Shown piece by piece: positions 57,621 through 64,000 of a stretch of DNA of 64,000 nucleotides. Every line of letters starts with the position of its first letter. Position 1 is the first letter of the stretch. This stretch comes from Chamaecyparis obtusa. Lineage: Eukaryota > Streptophyta > Pinopsida > Cupressales > Cupressaceae. The notes beneath the pieces were generated by a model that worked only from the letters and a program-made list of their open reading frames with translations, was not told the origin of the DNA and did no database searches. The translations under genes were made by a program, and so were the position numbers. The stretch spans positions 253,001 to 317,000 of the forward strand of contig BSBK01003565.1 of assembly GCA_027943335.1 (NCBI GenBank). The letters are read 5' to 3'.

Positions 57621-59786
57621 TTGATAGCATTGTCAAAGTAAGTAGGAAGAAGTCAGTCAGAGAGCTCCCTGATATTATAAACCCTGACAGGGCTATGTGT
57701 AAAGAATGTCAGTTAGGCAAACTGACAAGTACAAGCTTCAGCAGCAAGTCTTTTTCTGCTGAAAATGTATTGGATCTAGTTCACACAAACCTATGTGGAC
57801 CAATGAGGACAAAGAGTTACTATGGAGACAAGTATTTCAGACTCTTTGTAGATGATTTTTCAAGGATGATGTGGACACTCTTCCTTAAGGAAAAATCAGA
57901 GGCCTTCCATATGTTTAAAATCTACAAGGCCTGAGTGGAGAAGGAGAGCGGTAAAAGCTTGAGGTGTCTGAGGTCAGAAAGAGGAGGTGAGTACACCTCT
58001 CAAGAGTTTACTCACTATTGTGAAGAATAGGAGATAAAAAGGCAGACTTCTGCACCGAGAACCCCTCAACAAAATGAAGTTGCTAAAAGAAGAAACAGGA
58101 CTCTGATAGACTGTACACAAACTCTGATAATTGAGAAAGATCTACCCCATCACTTCTAGAGAGAAGCAATCAGCACTGCTATGTATACACTGAACCGGGT
58201 TCAAGTCAAAAAGGGAACCAGTAAAACTCCATATGAGTTATGGTTTGGTCATACAGTTAGTGTAAGCTATTTCAGAGTTTTTGGTAGCAACTGTTACATC
58301 AAAAGAGATGTTTAATCTGGCAAGTTTGAGCCAAAGAGTGATGTGGGCATATTTTTGGGTTACTCAACCAAAAGTAAAGCCTACCGGTGTTTGAATAAGA
58401 GGACAAGAGAGATAGTGGAAAGTGCAAATGTGAAGATAAATGAGTATTCAGAACCAAGGGATAAGAACAATCATGATGAATCAGTCAGTCACCAGGATCA
58501 TGATGTAAATGATCATTTAGAATTCAGTGAAATAATTCTAGTTGATGAAGAACAGGTAAACAAACCCTTGGAACAAGGTAATGTGCCTAAGCCAGAAATG
58601 GATCAAAACATAAGGCCGATTGAAGAAGATGAACAAGAAGTTGTTCATGATCTCGCTGGAAATGATGTTCAATCGGAAAATGAAGATCGGGACCACCGAC
58701 CGGTTCTACCAATGTATGTCACATATCACTCCACTGATAACATTATTGGTGACAAACGTACTAACATTCTAACAAGGAGAAAGGCTAGAGAAAGTATTTG
58801 TTTACTTTCTAGCATAGAGCCTAAAACTAGCAGAGAAGCTCTGGAGGATGACAACTGGCTTAAGGCAATGGAAGAGGAGCTTGAGCAAATAGAAAATAAT
58901 GAAACATGGACTCTTATTCCCAAACCTGAGGACAAGAATGTTATAGGCACCAAGTGGGTGTTCAGAAACAAGCTGAACGAAGAAGGAAAGGTGGTGAGGA
59001 ACAAGGCAAGGTTAGTCTGCAAAGGATATGCACAAGAAGCAAGGCTAGATTATGGAGAAACCTTGGCCACTATAGCAAGACTAGAAGGGGTAAGAATTCT
59101 ACTTGCTTATGTTGCACATAAAAGGTTTAAAGTATATCAGATGGATGTAAAATCTGCATTTCTGAATGGTATACTGAAAGAGGAAGTGTATATAGAACAG
59201 CTGGAGGTCTTCTCATCCACAGAAAAAAATGATATGGTCTGAAAATTGAAGAAGGCTCTCTATGGACATAAACAAGCCCCAAGGGCTTGGTATGAAAGCT
59301 TACACTCATACCTCCTGACCATAGGATTCACAAGAACAAGAGCAACAACAATATGTATCTAAAGACTGATAAAGAAGGAAACCTGATTGCTGAAATATTT
59401 GTGGATGATATCATCTTTGGAGGAGATGACAAGATGAGCAAAGACTTAGCTAAAGAGATGAAGAAAGAATTTGAAATGTCCATGATTGGAGCTATAAAAT
59501 TCTTCATTGGTCTGCAAGTCCATCAACTCAAAGAAGGTATTTTCATATCTCAGTCCAAGTATATTAAGGAGATTCTTAAATCATTTGGGCAAGAAGAATC
59601 CAGACTGGTTGGCACACCAATGATAACTAACTGCAAGTTATCAAAGGAGGATGATGCTAAAGAAGTCAATGAGACACTTTATCAATCAATGATTGGTAAA
59701 TTACAATATGTTGTGCACAGTAGACCTGATATTGCACATGCAGTAGGTATTGTGGCTAGATCTTTTGCAAACCCAAAAGAGACATT
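57621..59786 (+). pseudogene. Copia-3 integrase core, RT and start of RNase H region, degenerate
   Basis: It resumes at FDSIVKVSRK with MCKECQLGKLT (zinc domain end) and FVDDFSRMMW (first Asp). The second catalytic Asp is Glu (RSERGGEY) and the third Glu is Lys (QQNEVAKRRNRT). RT has [46 protein letters not shown], then after a shift near 59330 FVDDIIFGG and GKLQYVVHSRPDIAHAVG. Stops lie at 57932, near 58028, 58157 and 58313, and at 59240. It ends inside the part just before RNase H. Confidence 0.88.
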
Positions 59787-61739
59787 TTGTAATGCCCCTC
59801 CCATAGTCTAATTTTCTATATGTTATGACTATTTTAGGATGATGAATTATATGTTAGGATATCATTGATGCTTATGGTTTTATTGACCTCATACTTGCAT
59901 GTGTATGGTTGATGTGTATATTTTATATTTCTATTTGGCGTGCCTGATGTGGTTGAGGGACAAAGTGGTAGTTACTTGCTTGCAAGATCCACACGATCGA
60001 CTGATCCCCGCCATTGCTTGTTTATATTTATACATGTATGTACATGCTTGTCTTTTATGCAGGTATCGGGCATCAACTTTCCTGAATTGCCAAGATGAGC
60101 AAGCCCTATCGCAAAATGTCAATAGCAAGAGAGGGGAGATAACATACAAATCCAAATCCCAACCCAAACCATTAATTGTCCTAAATATTGGGCAAGTATC
60201 TGTTTCTACCCATCCGAATTCATCAAGGTGACATGAATTCATGACCCCTTCCTTGGTGTCTGTTTCATATGGAGTTAGTTGGTTTTTGTGTTGTGTGAGT
60301 CAAGTGGGTTTACTTGTGAGAACTATTTGATTTAAATAGTTAAATTAGGAGTAATTATGAGATTAGAATAGTTATATTTTATTAATGTGGAAATATTGGA
60401 TATAGAGAATATTTAATTATTAAAGTTAATTAAATATATTTGTTAATTAAAAGATTAAATTTGGAATAAAAAGGTTTAATTAATTATTAAATCTAAATAT
60501 GAAATTTAATGCATAGTTGATTTATTTAATATTTAATTTATCAGTTTGCATAGTTAATTATGTGCTAAAGTATTTACTGATTAATTAAATAATTATATGC
60601 AATTTAAGTTGCATATTTGGTTTAAGTAAAGATTGAATTATAATTTAAAGTTAAAAGTTGAGTTAGAAATTATAATTAATAAAGTGCATTATTTTATTAT
60701 TGAGTTATTTTTTCATGCAAGTGAATTGATGAAAACTAGGTGGAGAGTGTTGAGTTATGTTTTTGAGGGTTTGCATGTTTTAGAAACCTTAGGAGGAATA
60801 GGTCTTCTTTATGAGGGGTTTCTGGGTATTATTTTAAAAGGGACGTCTATCAGGTTTTGGAAGAGCTCTTGGATGAATTTGGAAGATTTTTGGAAAGGTT
60901 GAATTTTGAAAGTTTAATTGGATCTTTCTTGGCTTCGAATTTTCAAGTGTTGTTTGAGATAGGGTTTTGAAATTCCTTTGCAATTTTATTTCAAAAAGAT
61001 TGTTTACATCGTGTCTGTCAGGTTTGATTGATGTGGCTGTATTGTGATACTTTCATTTGTATCAAATGTTTGAATAAGAAAATCTTTGGGTTGTTTGTTG
61101 TTTGGAGAAAATATTTGTTGTATTGAATATGTGGAAAACCCAAAAATTTGTTTGAAAAATAATACAAAACTTTAATTTAAATCAGTTAGGGTTTGGGTGG
61201 AAATTTTGATAAAAACACTTGAGATTAAATCATTTGGAAATCTGTCTGTTTGGTTTACCAAATTGGTAGTTGTATATATTTATCTTGGTATTTTAATTTT
61301 GGAAAGAAAAAAAAAGAAAGGAGTTTGCTGAAAAAAGAAAGAAAACTTCACCAGCAAAAAGAATATTTTGAAAAAATATATATATATACTACAGAAAAAC
61401 ATATATATTAAATAAATCTTTTGTTTGATTTTTTTTTTTTTTTTAAATAATCACAATTATAATAACAGATTTTATTATTTATTGTTTGTCATTAAAAAAA
61501 GCCTCCATAATATTTCACATGGGACCTAGAGATTCATGACCCCAGATTGTTTATTTTAAACTATTCTAAAGTCTTTGGTTTAAGTAAATCGTACCCTTTT
61601 TATTTGTGTGTTGGGTGGATGCTCGTTGTTAATATTATGGTCTTTACGGCAAACATCCTCTTACTTGAACAATAAATCGATATGATAAATAATAATAATA
61701 AATATTGGCAATATTTATTATTTATTGTTTATCACCAAA

Positions 61740-61795
<56 letters not shown>

Positions 61796-62014
61796 AATTA
61801 ATTAATTGAGGGCCCAAGGTCAGCCTCTTGGTTTTAATACTTGAATGGATTTTATAAGACCAAGTCGGCCTCCTTGTAGCTGAATTCATCTCATATATAA
61901 GGTGTTCGAATCCAAAGGTGAGAAGCACCAAAAACATAACGTGCTTCCCTCCCTCAAGGTTCGAAACTCTAACATCTCAAGTGTGAATTTCCCTGGCATT
62001 TGTATGGCAGTTCG
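59787..62014. other. AT-rich LTR-like DNA abutting copia-3
   Basis: It begins TGTAATGCCCCTCCCATAGTC, an LTR-style start like the TGTAATGTCCCC solo LTR at 29097. No matching CA end or TSD was found before 62014. 60340-60700 is extremely AT-rich. No supported gene. A (TA)n run lies at 61744-61791. A GGTTCGAAACTC word near 61959 could be a B box, but no matching A box is evident. Confidence 0.4.
61744..61791 (+). repeat. Microsatellite (TA)n
   Basis: Uninterrupted, about 24 units. Confidence 0.98.
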
Positions 62015-62734
62015 TGTTAAAATTCTCAAAAAACTGATAACACGAAACACCAGCTACCCTGGGAAAAACCCTCTTAAACAGAGGGAAACAACCCAGCAAA
62101 AAGATAACTTTTATTATCAGAAGAAATACAAGATTAATATTAATTCGAGCTCAGCTGAGAGAAGCTCATTGCAGGTGTCTAACAGCTGAGACTCGATAGA
62201 ACTCTCCACACTAATAGAATGATCACAAGAGGATAGAATAAAGCACCGAGAAACAAAATCATGCCAGTCTCCTTCAAAGCCGTCCAGTGATGATAGCAAC
62301 AACCCGAGAAAAGAAGAAAGAGCAAAACGCGAGAGAAGAACACGGCCCATGAGTAACTCCCAAATACGCTTAAACGGTCCAGCTGAAAGCATAACTCCCG
62401 AACATTATGATGTAACCGAAAGAGCATCCTCTTTCTTATGGGAATGATATCGCACGGGTGAAGAAGACATGCGATGAGCTGACGACAGCTAGGCCGATTA
62501 AAGGCAAGGTGAATGATATGAGCCATTGAGAGAGAAACTGAAGCTATAAGTTGTGCGGACCCGACAATATAAGGAGAAGCTTCGCACGTGGAGGATATGC
62601 CAAGTGTCATTCTAAAAAAGACAAAATCCATACAAGACGAAAACTATATTCTACTAAAGATGAAACTGAAACATTTCATAAGTAGAAAACACTAATTGAT
62701 ATAATCCATTCAGATAAGGCTTATAAATTTAACA
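62015..62734 (-). repeat. Copia-4 3' LTR
   Basis: In element orientation it starts TGTTAAATTTATAAGCC after TTAGAGGGAG and ends GAATTTTAACA; the TGTTAA/TTAACA ends are inverted. The presumed TSD copy at 62010-62014 is GTTCG; its partner is off the window. Confidence 0.78.
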
Positions 62735-62861
62735 CTCCCTCTAAGTTGTTATGAATCAAAAATACATGAAATCATTTTAGCATTTTAAAATCGCAGCAAA
62801 GAGAAGACAATTCTGGAATCACACAGAACAATAGATTTATCAACCAAAATCATGTTATCAC

Positions 62862-63066
62862 TGAACATGATGAGAATTTCAAGAATCTCTACTAAGCCTT
62901 TAATCACGGAATCTCTCAACGTGATAAGAATTGCAAGAATCTCTACTAAGCCTTTAATCACGGAATCTCTCAACGTGATACAGTCATGGAATCTCTCAAC
63001 ATGACTTCCAACTCTTATCATGGAATCTCTCAACGTGATACAGTCATGGAATCTCTCAACATGATG
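62862..63066 (-). repeat. Tandem repeats between copia-4 pol stop and polypurine tract
   Basis: A 54-bp unit (CTCTACTAAGCCTTTAATCA on the + strand at 62887 and 62941), then several shorter units ending in ATGGAATCTCTCAAC(A/G)TGAT. About 200 bp in all, non-coding. Confidence 0.85.
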
Positions 63067-63166
63067 CTCACTCCTAGAGTGAAAGAGTTATCATAGTTGA
63101 TTCTTACAATCTTATTAGCACACAACATTATTAAAGCAACACAACAAAAATGAGACTTAGTTCCAT

Positions 63167-64000
63167 TTAAGCCTCAAGATTTACCATTCCTAACGTCTCC
63201 CTGAAGTAAGAGAATTTTACCTTTGCTAAAGGCTTGGTAAGTATGTCAGCAGTCTGATCATCAGTGCTGATGTACTCCAGCTCCACAACCTTTTGAAGTA
63301 CCATATCCCTTAGATAATGAAATTTGATTTCTATATGTTTGGACTTGTCATGAAAGACAGAATTTATAGAAATCTTTATGCAGCTCTAATTGTCACAGAA
63401 AATGATAGTAGGATCTGAAACTTCTCCAAACAATCCACTGAGGAGTTTTCGAAGCCATACAGCCTCTCGCGCTGCAGACCAAGCTGCCACATATTCAGCT
63501 TCAGCAGTGCTTTGAGCAACACATTTTTGCTTTCTGCTACACCAGGATATCATAGCTGATCTGGGGCTGAAACAAAAACCTGAGGTGCTTTTTCTGTCCA
63601 CAATACAACCTGCCCAATCAGAGTCAGAAAAACCATGAAGGAGAAGGTCATTAGAACATGAGAACTTTAAACCATACATAAGAGACCCTTTCACATATCT
63701 CAAAATATGCTTGGCTGCAATGAGGTGGTACTTCCTTGGTTTGCACATGAATTGACTCAAGTGATTTATAGCAAAGCAGATGTCAGGCCTTCTGTTAACA
63801 AGAAACATAAGAGAACCAATCAACTGACTATAAGAAGTGCAATCAGTAAAATCTGAATTGGCTGCATCTTATTGAAGTTTCTTCAGGTTGGCCTCCATAG
63901 GTGTTACATTGGGTTTGCAATCAACCATTCCAAATCTCTTAAGAATATCCAGAGCATACTTACTTTGACTTACAATGATTTCATTTGGCCTTTGCCAGAT
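63167..64000 (-). pseudogene. Copia-4 RT C-terminus and RNase H
   Basis: The minus strand reads QSKYALDILKRFGM, NVTPMEANLKKLQ, stop, SYSQLIGSLMFLVNRRPDI, FAINHLSQFM and HILRYVKGS. RNase H: FSDSDWAGCIVDRKSTSGFCF, WCSRKQKCVAQSTAEAEYVA, FCDN, stop, SCIKIS, HIEIKFHYLRD and DDQTADILTKPLA. The C-terminus FSYFRETLGMVNLEA ends at TAA 63169-63167. Two in-frame stops are visible (63388-63386 and near 63876). All other order and length are typical, so it is a mildly decayed copy. Confidence 0.92.

Larger units (their letters stand above)
46655..59786 (+). mobile_element. Copia-3: Ty1/copia element, truncated at 3' end, with two nested insertions
   Basis: The 5' LTR (46655-52615) is split by a gypsy solo LTR. 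The primer site is at 52618 and gag starts at 52676. Protease, then integrase (split by hAT), RT and the start of the RNase H region follow. The copy stops abruptly near 59786, after VARSFANPKET, where unrelated TGTAATGCCCC DNA begins. RNase H and the 3' LTR are missing. The element differs from copia-1/2 in protease (DSGCT) and RT (FVDDIIFGG) and shares LTR blocks with the pol-less copia at the window's left. Confidence 0.87.
62015..64000 (-). mobile_element. Copia-4: minus-strand Ty1/copia, 3' end only (continues off window)
   Basis: The 3' LTR is at 62015-62734, the polypurine tract at 62735-62744, a repeat-rich 3' untranslated stretch follows, and pol (RT end and RNase H) runs from 63167 to the window edge. 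It is a different lineage from copia-1/2/3 by its RNase H and C-terminus. Confidence 0.85.

Overview
This is a repeat-dense stretch of nuclear DNA from a seed plant with a large genome. The evidence is nested Ty1/copia and Ty3/gypsy LTR elements, PIF/Harbinger and hAT DNA transposons, GT-AG introns, AT-rich spacers and only scraps of ordinary plant genes. The long LTRs and the style of the gypsy gag suggest a gymnosperm, possibly a conifer. That is an inference and no marker gene proves it. There is no bacterial, organellar or CRISPR-like content.

Layout. (1) 1-20189: a copia-type element whose 5' end lies off the window. It keeps a gag with coiled coil and zinc knuckles and a 3' LTR, but a long acidic accessory ORF sits where pol should be. 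Two elements are inserted in it: a 9.2 kb PIF/Harbinger (1611-10854, TSD TAA) and copia-1 (13989-18159, TSD ACATA). (2) About 20190-23470: a minus-strand gypsy remnant (gag and LTR) into which element 1 appears to have inserted. (3) 23471-28000: mostly non-coding, with a TATCGGCGATA-rich repeat and a retroposon-like 3' end. (4) 28024-34738, minus strand: two exons of a degenerate DEAD-box/P-loop-like protein gene. They are separated by an intron enlarged by a 5.6 kb LTR element (28407-34021), which carries a 995-bp solo LTR in its first LTR. (5) 34741-39757: a possible SINE, and fragments of a fatty acyl-CoA reductase gene and a PPR gene on the minus strand. (6) 39758-44774: copia-2, complete and young, sister to copia-1. 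(7) 46655 to about 59786: copia-3, with a 4.5 kb gypsy solo LTR in its 5' LTR and a 3.5 kb hAT element in its integrase. (8) 59787-62014: AT-rich LTR-like DNA. (9) 62015-64000: minus-strand 3' end of copia-4.

No transposon here has an uninterrupted reading frame. The nearest to intact are the Harbinger transposase (one stop) and copia-2 (five stops, no frameshift). Most stops in the copia elements look like CAG to TAG changes, as expected from deamination of methylated CHG cytosines. The only candidate host gene still partly readable is the helicase-like one.

The items most worth a second look are the pol-less copia with its accessory ORF, the folded and tandem modules inside the Harbinger element, the non-TG..CA LTR ends of copia-2, and the LTR insertion 18 nt from a splice donor.
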